Numbered from the stretch's first letter, positions 43,964-53,885 are shown. The stretch is 64,000 nucleotides of DNA from Seohaeicola zhoushanensis (GCF_014656415.1 NZ_BNCJ01000005.1:1-64000), one strand, 5' to 3'. Translations and numbers: made by a program. Notes: generated by a model not told the origin, from the sequence alone.

Positions 43964-44462
43964 CCGCGGCCACCTTGACCGAGATCATCCGGTCCGGGTT
44001 CGCCGGCGGCTCGCCACGGGTGATGGCATCGACATGCTCCATGCCCGAGATCACGCGGCCATAGACCGTGTATTGCCGGTTCAGGAAGTGGTTGTCCTTG
44101 AAGTTGATGAAGAACTGCGAGTTCGCGCTATTCGGGTTCTGCGAACGAGCGGCGCCCAGGGTGCCACGGTCGTGCGGAATGCCCGAGAATTCTGCCGGCA
44201 GGTCGGGTAGGTCGGAACCGCCGGTACCCGCCATGCGCAGGTTGAACCCGTCTTCCATGTCGCCATGCTGCACGTCGCCGGTCTGCGCCATGAAGCCTTC
44301 GATCACGCGGTGGAAGGCGACGTTGTCATACTGTCCCGAACGGGCCAGTTCCTTCATCCGCTCGGCGTGCTTGGGGGCGACGTCCGGGAGGAGTTCGATG
44401 ACGACCGTGCCGCCCTTCAGCTCGATCAGGATGGTGTTTTCGGGGTCTTTGATCTCGGCCAT
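43956..44462 (-). CDS. cytosolic cyclophilin-type peptidyl-prolyl isomerase
   Basis: A 168-residue cyclophilin without a signal peptide. It shows FHRVIEGFMAQTGDVQHGDM, NSANSQFFINFKDNHFLN and YTVYGRVISGMEHVDAI. The ATG at 44462 (MAEIKDPENTIL) has AGGAGG upstream, which decides it against a longer reading. It is the upstream member of a cyclophilin pair with the periplasmic paralog, and divergent from pgk. Confidence 0.93.
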   Translation of the reverse strand: MAEIKDPENTILIELKGGTVVIELLPDVAPKHAERMKELARSGQYDNVAFHRVIEGFMAQTGDVQHGDMEDGFNLRMAGTGGSDLPDLPAEFSGIPHDRGTLGAARSQNPNSANSQFFINFKDNHFLNRQYTVYGRVISGMEHVDAITRGEPPANPDRMISVKVAADA

Positions 44463-44587
44463 CTGGCCCTCCTGTCTGATCACTTTGCGCCGATACCTAA
44501 GCCCGCAAGGGCTGAAAGCCAAGTCACGGGATTGACCGCGCCGCGATTTGCGGGAAAAACCGCCTGAAAACCGGATAGGAGCGCGAC

Positions 44588-45778
44588 ATGGGCTGGAACA
44601 CGTTGGACGACATGGACCTGGACGGCAAGCGCGTGCTGGTGCGGGTCGATATCAACGTGCCTATCGAGGATGGCCGCGTCACCGACGACACTCGGATCGT
44701 GCGGATCGCCCCCACCGTGGCCGATATCATCGCCAGGGGCGGCAAGCCGATCCTGCTGGCCCACTTCGGCCGGCCCAAGGGCAAGGTCGTCCCCGAGATG
44801 TCGCTCGCGCCGCTGGTTCCCTCGCTGGAAAAGGCGCTTGGCACCACTGTCATCTTCTGCGCCGACAGCCGCGGCCCCGCCGCGGAGGCCGCCATTGGCG
44901 CGATGGCGCCGGGCCAGGTGGTGCTGCTCGAGAACACCCGTTTCCACGCCGGCGAGGAAAAGAACGACGCTGGCCTTTCGGCCGAGTTCGCGGCGCTTGG
45001 CGATGTCTATTGCAACGACGCCTTCTCGGCCGCGCACCGCGCCCATGCCTCGACCGAGGGCGTCGCCCGCCTGCTGCCCTCCTGCGCCGGACGCCTGATG
45101 CAGGCCGAGCTTTCGGCGCTGGACGCCGCGCTTGGCAAGCCGCAGCGCCCGGTGGTGGCCGTTGTCGGCGGCGCCAAGGTTTCGACCAAGCTTGACCTGC
45201 TGGGGAACCTCGTTGCCAAGGTCGACGCTCTGGTGATCGGCGGCGGCATGGCGAATACCTTCCTCGCCGCGCAGGGGATCGACGTTGGCAAGTCGCTTTG
45301 CGAGCACGACATGGCCGCAACCGCGCGCGAGATCCTGACCAAGGCCGAGGCCGCCCGGTGCCGCATCCTGCTGCCGGTCGATGTGGTCGTCGCGCGCGAG
45401 TTCAAGGCGAATGCGGCCTCGGAGACGGTGCCGGCGAACGCCTGCCCCGCCGACGCGATGATCCTGGACGCCGGCCCGCAGACGGTGGCCGAGATCGCCG
45501 CTGCCTTCGAGGGGGCCAAGACGCTGATCTGGAACGGCCCGCTCGGCGCCTTCGAGATCGAGCCTTTCGATGCCGCAACCAATGCCGCCGCACAGAAGGC
45601 CGCCGAACTGACCCGCGCCGGCAAGCTGGTCAGCGTGGCCGGCGGCGGCGACACGGTCGCGGCGCTGAACCAGGCAGGCGCAGGCGACGACTTCTCGTAT
45701 ATCTCCACCGCCGGGGGCGCCTTCCTCGAGTGGATGGAGGGCAAGACCCTCCCCGGCGTTGCCGCGCTGGAGAAATGA
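44588..45778 (+). CDS. pgk: phosphoglycerate kinase
   Basis: A 396-residue PGK, the glycolytic and gluconeogenic phosphotransfer enzyme. [61 protein letters not shown] and the C-terminal [12 protein letters not shown] all match the family. It heads a run with an unknown exported protein and the class I aldolase. No GTTNGCGCNAAC site is seen upstream of it. Confidence 0.97.
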   Translation: MGWNTLDDMDLDGKRVLVRVDINVPIEDGRVTDDTRIVRIAPTVADIIARGGKPILLAHFGRPKGKVVPEMSLAPLVPSLEKALGTTVIFCADSRGPAAEAAIGAMAPGQVVLLENTRFHAGEEKNDAGLSAEFAALGDVYCNDAFSAAHRAHASTEGVARLLPSCAGRLMQAELSALDAALGKPQRPVVAVVGGAKVSTKLDLLGNLVAKVDALVIGGGMANTFLAAQGIDVGKSLCEHDMAATAREILTKAEAARCRILLPVDVVVAREFKANAASETVPANACPADAMILDAGPQTVAEIAAAFEGAKTLIWNGPLGAFEIEPFDAATNAAAQKAAELTRAGKLVSVAGGGDTVAALNQAGAGDDFSYISTAGGAFLEWMEGKTLPGVAALEK

Positions 45779-45814
45779 GCTAACCTGTCCGGGCCCGATC
45801 GAGGAGGAGCCCGG

Positions 45815-47383
45815 ATGCGACAGCCCCTGACGATTCTTGCCACGGCGGTGGCGATTGCGAGCCCCGCCACCGCACAGGACAGCCAGCGCCCGAACTTCTG
45901 GGACGCCTTCACAGTCGAAGCCATCGGCACTATTGCCCTGCATTCGGTGATGAGCTGGGCGCGGCTGCTGGCCGATATCCGCTATGACCAGGTCAGCGTC
46001 GATCCGGTGGCGCTGAAGGTCACGCTGACCGGCGTCCGGATATCTCCCTATCTGCCCGACCGGCCTGACGGCCAGTGCCAGCTGCGGGTCGAACGGCTCA
46101 CTATGAACGGCCAGCCGATCGACGTGCGCGATACGCGCCGTATGCGCGTCGCGCTGGACGGTGTGGCGATGGAGGCTGGCTGCCTGCCCTTCGAGGCGGC
46201 CGGGATGCTGCGGGGCCTGGGCTTTCCGCAGCTGACGGCCGGGCGGATCGAGGCCGACCTGACCTATGACTACCCCAGTGGCGGCCTCTTCGCCCGTGTC
46301 AGCGCCGATATCGACCGGCTCGCGACTGTCGATGCCGACGTCGACCTCGACTATGTCAGTTACCGCATGGACTTTGCCCGCGAGAATCCGGAGCCGCGCG
46401 GTGCGGTCGATCTGAACTCGGTCGTCGTCGCCATCCAGGACCGGGGCGCCTGGGATATCGCCCGCAAGTTCATTATGCCCGGGCAGGTGAATCCCGAGGA
46501 GCTTGCCCCGGTTGTCGGCGCCGGGATCGAAGCGGCCCTTGAGGATGCCAATGGCCCAGGTGTGGCGGCAACCGAGAAGCAGCGCGCCTTTGCCCGTTCG
46601 GCCGGGGCGGTGACGGCAAGCTTCCTCACCTCCGGCCGGCAGGTCGTCGTCGCAACTGCCATCGAGAAGGCCCCGCTGCGCATCGACCTGACGCAGGAGC
46701 CTGCCTTCGCAGCGCTGTTCGACGCGCTGAACCCGACCGTCTCGCACAGCCAGCCACAACTGGCCTCGGCGGTCTCGGTGGCCGAGCTCGACGCCGCGAT
46801 GAAGGCAGAGACGCCGCCCGAGAACGCCTTCGAGATCGGGCGCGCGCTGATCACCGGCATCGGTGCGCCCAAGAACCCGAACGGGGGGATCCGCCTGCTG
46901 CTGCCGCTGGCGCGCGGCGGCAATACCGAGGCCAATTTCCTTATCGCGACCGAAATCGCCGCTTACAATCCGGTCGATGCCTACAGCCACGCCCTGCGCG
47001 CCGCGGCCAGCGGCATTCCCGGCAGCCTTGCCCTGCTCGACCGGATCGAGCGTGACGTGCCCTTCGCCGAGGTCATCAAGCTGCAGGGCAGCCTGCTGGG
47101 CGACCCGGAAGATGCGCTCTACGGCGACCTTGCCGCGATGCGCAGTGCTGCGCGCGAGTTCCTTGGTGGGACGCGGCGGCCACGGTCCTGGCTCGCCGCT
47201 TATTACTGGTCCTCGATGGCGGCGGCCGCCGGCGATGCGTCGAGCGCCGCCCTGCGGGACGAGATCGGCGAGATCATGCGCCTGCGCGGTGATGCGGAAG
47301 GTTGGGCCAAGGAGGCCAACAGTATCGACAACGGTGTGCTGCGCGACTGGATCGCCAAGGACGTTCCCAGCCGGCTGCGCTGA
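45815..47383 (+). CDS. exported protein of unknown function between pgk and aldolase
   Basis: A 522-residue protein with a cleavable signal peptide (MRQPLTILATAVAIASPATA then QDS). The first half looks beta-rich (YDQVSVDPVALKVTLTGVRI, then QLRVERLTMNGQPIDVRD), somewhat like AsmA-type or lipid-transfer modules. The second half is helical, with spaced Ala/Leu-rich repeats suggestive of Sel1/TPR units (ALRAAASGIPGSLALLDRIE and onward). I do not recognise a family. It lies 36 bp after pgk on the same strand, so it is probably co-transcribed with a glycolytic gene although the protein is periplasmic. Confidence 0.65.
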   Translation: MRQPLTILATAVAIASPATAQDSQRPNFWDAFTVEAIGTIALHSVMSWARLLADIRYDQVSVDPVALKVTLTGVRISPYLPDRPDGQCQLRVERLTMNGQPIDVRDTRRMRVALDGVAMEAGCLPFEAAGMLRGLGFPQLTAGRIEADLTYDYPSGGLFARVSADIDRLATVDADVDLDYVSYRMDFARENPEPRGAVDLNSVVVAIQDRGAWDIARKFIMPGQVNPEELAPVVGAGIEAALEDANGPGVAATEKQRAFARSAGAVTASFLTSGRQVVVATAIEKAPLRIDLTQEPAFAALFDALNPTVSHSQPQLASAVSVAELDAAMKAETPPENAFEIGRALITGIGAPKNPNGGIRLLLPLARGGNTEANFLIATEIAAYNPVDAYSHALRAAASGIPGSLALLDRIERDVPFAEVIKLQGSLLGDPEDALYGDLAAMRSAAREFLGGTRRPRSWLAAYYWSSMAAAAGDASSAALRDEIGEIMRLRGDAEGWAKEANSIDNGVLRDWIAKDVPSRLR

Positions 47384-47392
47384 GCCGCGCGC

Positions 47393-47406
47393 TGTTGGCG
47401 CAAACA
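47393..47406. promoter_or_regulatory. GTTNGCGCNAAC-type operator upstream of the aldolase gene
   Basis: TGTTGGCGCAAACA, a 14-bp palindrome of the form TGTTNGCGCNAACA, 83 bp before the aldolase ATG. It matches the site before gap (15081-15092). A GTTGGC/GCCAAC dyad overlaps it. Confidence 0.55.
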
Positions 47407-47488
47407 GCCAACGCGCGAGTTGAAACGCCGCGCGTGCTGGCCTAGACACCGCAGAAATCACCCCTTTTTTCCGAGAGCGAGTTCCCCA

Positions 47489-48382
47489 ATGCCCAATGCC
47501 GAACAGATCAAGCAAATGACCTCCGCCGGTGGCTTCATCGCCGCGCTCGATCAGAGCGGCGGCTCGACCCCGAAGGCGCTCAAGCTCTATGGCATCGAGG
47601 AAAGCGAATACACCTCCGAGGCCGAGATGTTCGACCTGATCCACGCGATGCGCGCCCGTATCGCTACCGCCCCGGCCTTTACCGGCGACAAGGTGATCGG
47701 GGCGATCCTGTTCGAGATGACCATGGACCGCGATATCGAAGGAATGCCGGCCGCGCAGTTCCTGTGGGAGAAGCGCCGCGTCGTGCCCTTCCTCAAGATC
47801 GACAAGGGCCTGGAAGAGGCAAAGGACGGCGTCAAGCTGATGAAGCCGATGCCCCACCTCGACGCGCTGCTCGACCGCGCGGTTGCCAAGGGCATCTTCG
47901 GCACCAAGGAGCGTTCGGTCATCGACGCCGCCTCGCCCTCGGGCATCAAGGCTGTCGTCGAGCAGCAGTTCGACGTGGGCCGCCAGGTGCTGGCCAAGGG
48001 CCTCGTCCCGATCATCGAGCCGGAAGTCACCATCTCGATCTCCGACAAGGCCGAGGCCGAGGACATCCTGCTGGCCGAGATCCTGCGCTGCCTCGACGCC
48101 CTGCCAGCCGACCAGCAGGTCATGCTCAAGCTAACGCTGCCCGAGAAGGCCAACCTCTACAAGCCGCTGGTCGACCATCCGCGCGTCATGCGGGTCGTTG
48201 CGCTCTCGGGCGGCTATTCGCGGGACGAGGCCAACGCACGCCTCGCGCAGAACAGCGGCATCATCGCCTCGTTCAGTCGTGCCCTGACCGAGGGGCTTTC
48301 GGCGCAGCAGGCCGACGCCGACTTCAACAGCACCATCGCCGGCACCATCGACAGCATCCACGCGGCTTCCATCGCCGGCTGA
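47489..48382 (+). CDS. fda: fructose-bisphosphate aldolase, class I (FdaB-like)
   Basis: A 297-residue class I (Schiff-base) aldolase of the type found in Staphylococcus. It shows the signature FIAALDQSGGSTPKALKLYG, PFLKIDKGLEEAKDGVKLMK, LVPIIEPEVTISISDKAEAE and VMLKLTLPEKANLYK with the expected catalytic lysines. It cleaves or forms fructose-1,6-bisphosphate without a metal. The ATG at 47489 starts the family N-terminus. A GTTNGCGCNAAC palindrome precedes it, so it is probably controlled separately from pgk. Confidence 0.94.
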   Translation: MPNAEQIKQMTSAGGFIAALDQSGGSTPKALKLYGIEESEYTSEAEMFDLIHAMRARIATAPAFTGDKVIGAILFEMTMDRDIEGMPAAQFLWEKRRVVPFLKIDKGLEEAKDGVKLMKPMPHLDALLDRAVAKGIFGTKERSVIDAASPSGIKAVVEQQFDVGRQVLAKGLVPIIEPEVTISISDKAEAEDILLAEILRCLDALPADQQVMLKLTLPEKANLYKPLVDHPRVMRVVALSGGYSRDEANARLAQNSGIIASFSRALTEGLSAQQADADFNSTIAGTIDSIHAASIAG

Positions 48383-48501
48383 GTCCTCCGGGCCACATCC
48401 GTCATATCGCCGTGAATTCCCCGCGAGGGGGATTCACAGTGCGAATCGGCTGTGCCATAGTGTCCGAAGGTGCCATCAAAGAGCGCCGGAAGAGGCAGCA
48501 A

Positions 48502-48801
48502 GTGAACCGTTCGACACGCCCGGGATTCGGCGGACCTATCTTCTTTACCTTGGCTTTCGGCCTCGGTGCCTATTTCACCTTTGCCGCGGTGCAGGGCGAC
48601 TACGGCGTGTTCCGGCGCGTCGAGATTTCCGCCGAGGCGAGCGAGCTGAAACGTGAACTCGCCGATCTCAAGGCCCAGATCGCCGAAGCCGAGAACCTGA
48701 CCCGGCGCCTGTCCGACGACTTCCTCGACCTCGACCTGCTCGACCAGCAGGCCCGTTCCGTGCTCGGTTACCTGCGCTCGGACGAACTCGTCATTCGCTG
48801 A
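48502..48801 (+). CDS. ftsB: septum formation initiator FtsB (DivIC family)
   Basis: A 99-residue bitopic division protein: a short N-terminus, one membrane helix (PIFFTLAFGLGAYFTFAAVQ), then a coiled coil (ASELKRELADLKAQIAEAEN) and a conserved end with LDLLDQQARSVLGY. FtsB, with FtsL and FtsQ, activates septal wall synthesis. The GTG at 48502 with AAGAGG upstream is the start. It lies between the aldolase gene and the pdh operon, as I recall it in other alphaproteobacteria. Confidence 0.88.
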   Translation: MNRSTRPGFGGPIFFTLAFGLGAYFTFAAVQGDYGVFRRVEISAEASELKRELADLKAQIAEAENLTRRLSDDFLDLDLLDQQARSVLGYLRSDELVIR

Positions 48802-48858
48802 CCTGTCACACCCCCGCGTCAAATAGGCTCTCGCTTTGCTGGCGATTTTCGCTTATTA

Positions 48859-48880
48859 GATAGTTTAAAGCTAAACTATC
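48859..48880. promoter_or_regulatory. PDH-regulon palindrome, pdhA copy
   Basis: GATAGTTTA-AAGC-TAAACTATC, a perfect 9-bp inverted repeat ending 24 bp before the pdhA ATG. Its TAGTTTA-N4-TAAACTA core is the same as upstream of lpdA. It overlaps a -10-like GATAGT that is 17 bp from a -35-like TTGCTG (48836), consistent with a repressor site. Confidence 0.75.
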
Positions 48881-48904
48881 TTTTGGAGAGGGGGAGGCAC
48901 GCCT

Positions 48905-49909
48905 ATGGCTGCGCGTAAAACCACAAAGAATCCAAACGTTTCTGCCGAGGAGATGCTCGGCTATTACCGCGACATGCTGCTGATCCGGCGATTCGAGGAA
49001 AAGGCCGGCCAGCTCTATGGTATGGGCCTGATCGGCGGTTTCTGCCACCTCTACATCGGCCAGGAAGCCGTGGTGGTCGGGCTGGAAGCCGCCGCCGAGG
49101 AAGGCGACAAGCGGATTACCTCCTATCGCGATCACGGCCACATGCTGGCCTGCGGTATGGACGCCGGCGGGGTGATGGCCGAGCTCACGGGCCGCGAGGG
49201 TGGCTATTCCAAGGGCAAGGGCGGCTCGATGCACATGTTCTCGAAAGAGAAGCATTTCTACGGCGGCCACGGCATCGTCGCCGCGCAGGTGCCGCTGGGC
49301 GCCGGCCTCGCCTTCGCCGACCGCTACAAGGACAACGGCCGCGTGACCTTCACCTATTTCGGCGATGGCGCGGCGAACCAGGGTCAGGTCTACGAGAGCT
49401 TCAATATGGCGGCGCTCTGGAAGCTGCCGGTTATCTTCGTGATCGAGAACAACCAGTATGCCATGGGCACCGCGCAGAAGCGGTCGACCTCGACAGAGGA
49501 GATCCACAAGCGCGGCGAGGCCTTCGGCATTCCCGGCGAGCTGGTCGACGGCATGAACGTGCTCGCGGTCAAGGAAGCCGGCGAGAAGGCCGTGGCGCAC
49601 TGCCGTGCGGGCAACGGCCCCTACATCCTCGAGGTCAAGACCTACCGCTATCGCGGCCACTCGATGTCGGATCCGGCGAAATACCGGACCCGCGAGGAAG
49701 TTCAGAAGATGCGCGAGGAGCGTGACCCGATCGAGCAGGTACGCGCGATGCTGCTGACCGGCAAGCACGCGACCGAGGACCAGCTGAAAGAGATCGACAA
49801 GGAGATCAAGGAGATCGTCAACGCCTCGGCCGAGTTCGCCAAGGAGAGCCCCGAGCCCGACGTCTCCGAACTCTGGACCGACATCTATGCCGAAGCACCG
49901 GCGGCCTGA
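48905..49909 (+). CDS. pdhA: pyruvate dehydrogenase E1 component, alpha subunit
   Basis: A 334-residue E1-alpha with the thiamine-diphosphate motif GDGAANQGQVYESFNMAALW through IENNQYAMG, and YRYRGHSMSDPAKYRTREEV with the phosphorylation-loop-like region. It decarboxylates pyruvate with E1-beta. It is the first gene of pdhA-pdhB-pdhC, spaced 16 and 12 bp. GGAGAGGGGGAGG precedes the ATG. A palindromic operator shared with lpdA lies just upstream. Confidence 0.97.
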   Translation: MAARKTTKNPNVSAEEMLGYYRDMLLIRRFEEKAGQLYGMGLIGGFCHLYIGQEAVVVGLEAAAEEGDKRITSYRDHGHMLACGMDAGGVMAELTGREGGYSKGKGGSMHMFSKEKHFYGGHGIVAAQVPLGAGLAFADRYKDNGRVTFTYFGDGAANQGQVYESFNMAALWKLPVIFVIENNQYAMGTAQKRSTSTEEIHKRGEAFGIPGELVDGMNVLAVKEAGEKAVAHCRAGNGPYILEVKTYRYRGHSMSDPAKYRTREEVQKMREERDPIEQVRAMLLTGKHATEDQLKEIDKEIKEIVNASAEFAKESPEPDVSELWTDIYAEAPAA

Positions 49910-49925
49910 GGGGGAGTAAGAGACC

Positions 49926-51278
49926 ATGGCAACCGAAATTCTCATGCCCGCCCTGTCCCCGACGATGGAGGAAGGCACCCTGGCCAAATGGCTGGTGAAG
50001 GAAGGAGATAGCGTGAAATCCGGCGATATCCTTGCCGAGATCGAGACCGACAAGGCGACGATGGAGTTTGAGGCGGTGGACGAAGGCACCATCGGCAAGA
50101 TCTTGGTGGCCGAGGGGACCGAGGGCGTGAAGGTGAACACCCTCATCGCAACGCTGCTGGCCGAAGGCGAAAGCGCCGATGCCGCGCCGGCCACCGCGCC
50201 CAAAGCCGAGACCCCGGCCCCCGCCCCGGCCGAAGCGCCCAAGGCCGCCGCCGCCCCCAAGGTCGAGCGCAAACCCGACTGGCCCGAGGGCACCGCGATG
50301 AAGCAGCAGACCGTCCGCGAGGCGCTGCGCGACGCGATGGCCGAAGAGATGCGCAACGACGGCGACGTCTACCTGATGGGCGAGGAAGTCGCCGAGTATC
50401 AGGGCGCCTACAAGATCAGCCAGGGCCTGCTCGACGAGTTCGGCGCCAAGCGGATCATCGATACCCCGATCACCGAGCACGGCTTTGCCGGCATCGCCGT
50501 CGGTTCCGCTTTTGGCGGACTGAAACCGATCGTCGAGTTCATGACCTTCAACTTCGCCATGCAGGCGATCGACCAGATAATCAACTCGGCCGCCAAGACG
50601 CTTTACATGTCCGGCGGGCAGATGGGCTGCCCCATCGTCTTCCGCGGCCCCAACGGCGCGGCGGCACGGGTGGCGGCGCAGCACAGCCAGGATTACGCCG
50701 CGTGGTACATGCAGATCCCCGGCCTCAAGGTGGCGATGCCCTATTCGGCTTCCGACGCCAAGGGCCTGCTGAAATCGGCGATCCGCGACCCGAACCCGGT
50801 GATCTTCCTCGAGAACGAGATCCTTTACGGCCGCAGCTTCGACGTGCCGGACATCGCGGATTACACCGTGCCCTTCGGCAAGGCCCGTATCTGGCGCGAA
50901 GGCACCGATGTCACCATCGTCAGCTTCGGCATCGGGATGCAATACGCGCTTGAAGCCGCCGACAAACTGGCGGCAGAGGGGATCAGCGCCGAGGTCATCG
51001 ACCTGCGCACCCTGCGCCCGATGGACACCGAGACGATCATCGAATCGGTCAAGAAGACCAACCGTTGCGTCACGGTCGAGGAAGGCTGGCCGCAGGGGTC
51101 GGTCGGCAGTTATATCTCGTCGGTGATCATGCAGCAGGCCTTCGACTATCTCGACGCGCCGGTGATCAATTGCACCGGCAAGGACGTCCCGATGCCCTAT
51201 GCGGCCAATCTCGAGAAACTCGCGCTGGTGACCACCGCCGAGGTGATCGAGGCGGTCAAGCAAGTGACCTACAGGTAA
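49926..51278 (+). CDS. pdhB: pyruvate dehydrogenase E1 component, beta subunit, with N-terminal lipoyl domain
   Basis: A 450-residue protein. Residues 1-80 form a lipoyl domain (lipoylated lysine in [13 protein letters not shown], about K42), followed by an Ala/Pro-rich swinging-arm linker (about 82-120) and the E1-beta transketolase-like domain from [20 protein letters not shown] to the C-terminus. The extra lipoyl domain on E1-beta is an alphaproteobacterial feature. The lipoyl domain is nearly identical to that of the PdhC product encoded next door. Confidence 0.97.
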   Translation: MATEILMPALSPTMEEGTLAKWLVKEGDSVKSGDILAEIETDKATMEFEAVDEGTIGKILVAEGTEGVKVNTLIATLLAEGESADAAPATAPKAETPAPAPAEAPKAAAAPKVERKPDWPEGTAMKQQTVREALRDAMAEEMRNDGDVYLMGEEVAEYQGAYKISQGLLDEFGAKRIIDTPITEHGFAGIAVGSAFGGLKPIVEFMTFNFAMQAIDQIINSAAKTLYMSGGQMGCPIVFRGPNGAAARVAAQHSQDYAAWYMQIPGLKVAMPYSASDAKGLLKSAIRDPNPVIFLENEILYGRSFDVPDIADYTVPFGKARIWREGTDVTIVSFGIGMQYALEAADKLAAEGISAEVIDLRTLRPMDTETIIESVKKTNRCVTVEEGWPQGSVGSYISSVIMQQAFDYLDAPVINCTGKDVPMPYAANLEKLALVTTAEVIEAVKQVTYR

Positions 51279-51290
51279 GGAGCGCAGACC

Positions 51291-52604
51291 ATGCCAACCG
51301 AAATCCTGATGCCCGCCCTCTCTCCGACCATGGAAGAGGGCACGCTGGCGAAATGGCTGGTCAAGGAGGGCGACACCGTCTCCTCCGGCGACCTGCTGGC
51401 CGAGATCGAGACCGACAAGGCGACGATGGAATTCGAAGCCGTCGACGAAGGCGTGATCGGCAAGATCCTGGTGGCCGAGGGCACCGAGGGGGTCAAGGTG
51501 AACACCCCCATCGCGGTGTTGCTGGCCGAGGGGGAAAGCGCCGATGCCGCGCCCGCGCCCAAGGCGGCCCCGGCCAAGGCCGAGGCCCCTAGCCCCGTCG
51601 CCAAGGCCGAGGCGCCGGCCCCTGCTGCCCCGGCTCCCGCAGCGCCCAAGGCTGCGGACGGCGGCCGCGTCTTCGCCTCGCCGCTCGCCCGCCGGATCGC
51701 CGCCGACAAGGGCCTCGACCTCGCCGCGCTCAAAGGCTCGGGCCCGCATGGGCGGATCGTCAAGGCCGACGTGGAAAGCGCCCAGCCGGGCGCAGCGCCT
51801 GCGGCAGCCCCTGCCGCCGCGACTCCGGCCAAGGCCGAGGCGCCCGCAGCCGCCAAGCCTGCGCTCGCCACTGGCCCCTCGGCCGATACGGTCATGCGGA
51901 TGTACGAGGGCCGCGCCTTTGAAGAGGTCAAGCTTGACGGGATGCGCAAGACGATTGCCGCCCGCCTCACCGAGGCCAAGCAGTCGATCCCGCATTTCTA
52001 CCTGCGCCGCGACATCAAGCTCGATGCGCTGATGGCCTTCCGGGCCGAGCTGAACTCCAAGCTGGAAAAGCGCGGCGTGAAGCTCTCGGTGAACGACTTC
52101 ATCATCAAGGCCTGCGCGCTGGCGCTGCAGGCGGTGCCGGATGCCAATGCCGTATGGGCCGGCGACCGGATGCTGAAGCTCAAGCCCTCGGACGTGGCGG
52201 TCGCCGTCGCCATCGAGGGTGGGCTGTTCACGCCGGTGCTGAAGGATGCCCACATGAAGTCGATCTCGGCCCTCTCGGCCGAGATGAAGGACCTCGCCGC
52301 CCGCGCCCGCGACCGCAAGCTCGCGCCGCATGAGTACCAGGGCGGCAGCTTTGCCATCTCGAACCTCGGCATGTTCGGCATCGACAACTTCGACGCGGTC
52401 ATCAACCCGCCGCATGGCGCGATCCTCGCCGTGGGTGCCGGGGTGAAGAAGCCGGTGGTCGAGGCCGATGGCTCCATCGGCGTGGCGACGGTGATGTCGG
52501 TGACGCTCAGCGTCGATCACCGGGTGATCGACGGCGCGCTTGGCGCGCAGCTGCTGCAGGCCATCGTCGATAACCTGGAAAACCCGGTCGCCATGCTGGC
52601 CTGA
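51291..52604 (+). CDS. pdhC: pyruvate dehydrogenase E2, dihydrolipoyllysine acetyltransferase
   Basis: A 437-residue E2 with one lipoyl domain (residues 1-78, lysine in [13 protein letters not shown]), an Ala/Pro linker, a peripheral subunit-binding domain ([20 protein letters not shown], then [13 protein letters not shown], about 125-160), a second linker, and the catalytic domain with H410 and D414 in DHRVIDGA. It transfers the acetyl group to CoA and forms the complex core. Last gene of the pdh operon, with a terminator 24 bp downstream. Confidence 0.97.
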   Translation: MPTEILMPALSPTMEEGTLAKWLVKEGDTVSSGDLLAEIETDKATMEFEAVDEGVIGKILVAEGTEGVKVNTPIAVLLAEGESADAAPAPKAAPAKAEAPSPVAKAEAPAPAAPAPAAPKAADGGRVFASPLARRIAADKGLDLAALKGSGPHGRIVKADVESAQPGAAPAAAPAAATPAKAEAPAAAKPALATGPSADTVMRMYEGRAFEEVKLDGMRKTIAARLTEAKQSIPHFYLRRDIKLDALMAFRAELNSKLEKRGVKLSVNDFIIKACALALQAVPDANAVWAGDRMLKLKPSDVAVAVAIEGGLFTPVLKDAHMKSISALSAEMKDLAARARDRKLAPHEYQGGSFAISNLGMFGIDNFDAVINPPHGAILAVGAGVKKPVVEADGSIGVATVMSVTLSVDHRVIDGALGAQLLQAIVDNLENPVAMLA

Positions 52605-52627
52605 CGACGACCCTCGGAGCGAAACTC

Positions 52628-52655
52628 ATGCGCCCAGGTCCAGGCCGGGGCGCAT
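52628..52655 (+). terminator. terminator of the pdh operon
   Basis: An 8-bp stem, ATGCGCCC / GGGCGCAT, with a 12-nt loop, followed by TTGATTT. Confidence 0.65.
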
Positions 52656-52727
52656 TTGATTTGGCGCAAGGCCGGCCCGGCCCCGGCGCGCTAGCAGTCC
52701 TGCAAGCAACAAACAAAGGACTGTCCC

Positions 52728-53063
52728 ATGGACTGGAAAGCTGACCTCGCCGACGCCAACCAGATGCTCGCCGCCTATCGCCGCGCTGCGCCCGAGGGGG
52801 CAGCAGGCTTTTCGGCCATGCACAAGGCGGCGATGGGACCAGGTGCGCTCGGCACCAAGGAGAAAGAGCTGATGTGCATTGCCATCGGCATCGTACGCCA
52901 GTGCAACGACTGCATCGGCTTCCACGTCAAGGCCGCCATCGCGGCAGGGGCAACCCGCGAAGAGATCGCCGAAACCATCACCGTGACGATGTATATGGGC
53001 GGCGGGCCGGCCTTCATGTACGGGGCCAAGGCACTCGCCGCCTATGATCAGCTGACGGCCTGA
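52728..53063 (+). CDS. AhpD-like / carboxymuconolactone decarboxylase-family protein
   Basis: A 111-residue helical protein with the redox motif CNDCIGFH (C-x2-C-x3-H) in the position of the AhpD active site, preceded by KEKELMCIAIGIVRQ and followed by AAGATREEIAETI. Such small proteins reduce peroxides or act as thiol-disulfide relays; the partner here is not known. Its stop abuts the convergent cysE stop with no intergenic base. Confidence 0.88.
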   Translation: MDWKADLADANQMLAAYRRAAPEGAAGFSAMHKAAMGPGALGTKEKELMCIAIGIVRQCNDCIGFHVKAAIAAGATREEIAETITVTMYMGGGPAFMYGAKALAAYDQLTA

Positions 53064-53885
53064 TCACTCGCCGCAGTCGGTGCAGCCCTTGAGCCGGTGA
53101 TCCATCACCACCGAGGGCTGCTCGCAGCCCGCCTCGCCGACGATCTTCGCCGGAACGCCGGCAACCGTCTTGCAGGGCGGCACGTCCTGCAGCACCACCG
53201 AACCGGCGGCCACGCGCGAGCAATGGCCGATCTTGATATTGCCAAGCACCTTGGCCCCGGCCCCGATCAGCACCCCATCGGCGATCTTGGGATGGCGGTC
53301 CTCGTCTTCCTTGCCGGTCCCGCCCAGCGTCACCGAATGCAGCATCGAGACGTTGTCGCCCACCACCGCGGTTTCGCCGATCACGATGGAATGAGCGTGG
53401 TCGATCATGATGCCCTTGCCGATACGCGCATTGGGGTGGATGTCGACACCGAAGATCTCGGAAATCCGCATCTGGAAGAAATAGGCCAGGTCGTGCTGGT
53501 CGTTCGTCCAGAGCCAGTGGCCGATGCGGTAGGACTGCACTGCGAGGTAGCCCTTGAAGTAGAGGATCGGCTGCAGCAGCCGGTGGCAGGCCGGGTCACG
53601 CTCGTAGACCGCCATAAGGTCGGCGCGGGCCGCCTCGACGATCTCCGGGGCGCGGGCATAGGCCTCGTCCGCGATCTCGCGCAGGATCGCCATCGACATC
53701 TCATTCGAGGCGAGCTTGGCGGCGATCCGATAGGAGAGCGCCTTGTCCAGCGTCTTGTGGTGCAGGATGCAGGCATGGACCAGCCCGCCCATGAGCGGTT
53801 CCTTGCGGACGGCCTCCTGGGCTTCGGCGGTGATCCGGCTCCAGACGGGATCGACCGGAGTAATCTTGGTGCGGGTTTCAACCAT
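53064..53885 (-). CDS. cysE: serine O-acetyltransferase
   Basis: A 273-residue CysE making O-acetylserine for cysteine synthesis. A helical N-terminal domain precedes the left-handed beta-helix with HPNARIGKGIMIDHAHSIVI (catalytic His region), GETAVVGDNVSMLHSVTLGG and KIADGVLIGAGAKVLGNIKI. The C-terminal tail ends CTDCGE. The family's DHATG reads DHAHS here, a small variation. An upstream GGATAG/CTATCC dyad (53913-53933) might be regulatory. Confidence 0.95.
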   Translation of the reverse strand: MVETRTKITPVDPVWSRITAEAQEAVRKEPLMGGLVHACILHHKTLDKALSYRIAAKLASNEMSMAILREIADEAYARAPEIVEAARADLMAVYERDPACHRLLQPILYFKGYLAVQSYRIGHWLWTNDQHDLAYFFQMRISEIFGVDIHPNARIGKGIMIDHAHSIVIGETAVVGDNVSMLHSVTLGGTGKEDEDRHPKIADGVLIGAGAKVLGNIKIGHCSRVAAGSVVLQDVPPCKTVAGVPAKIVGEAGCEQPSVVMDHRLKGCTDCGE

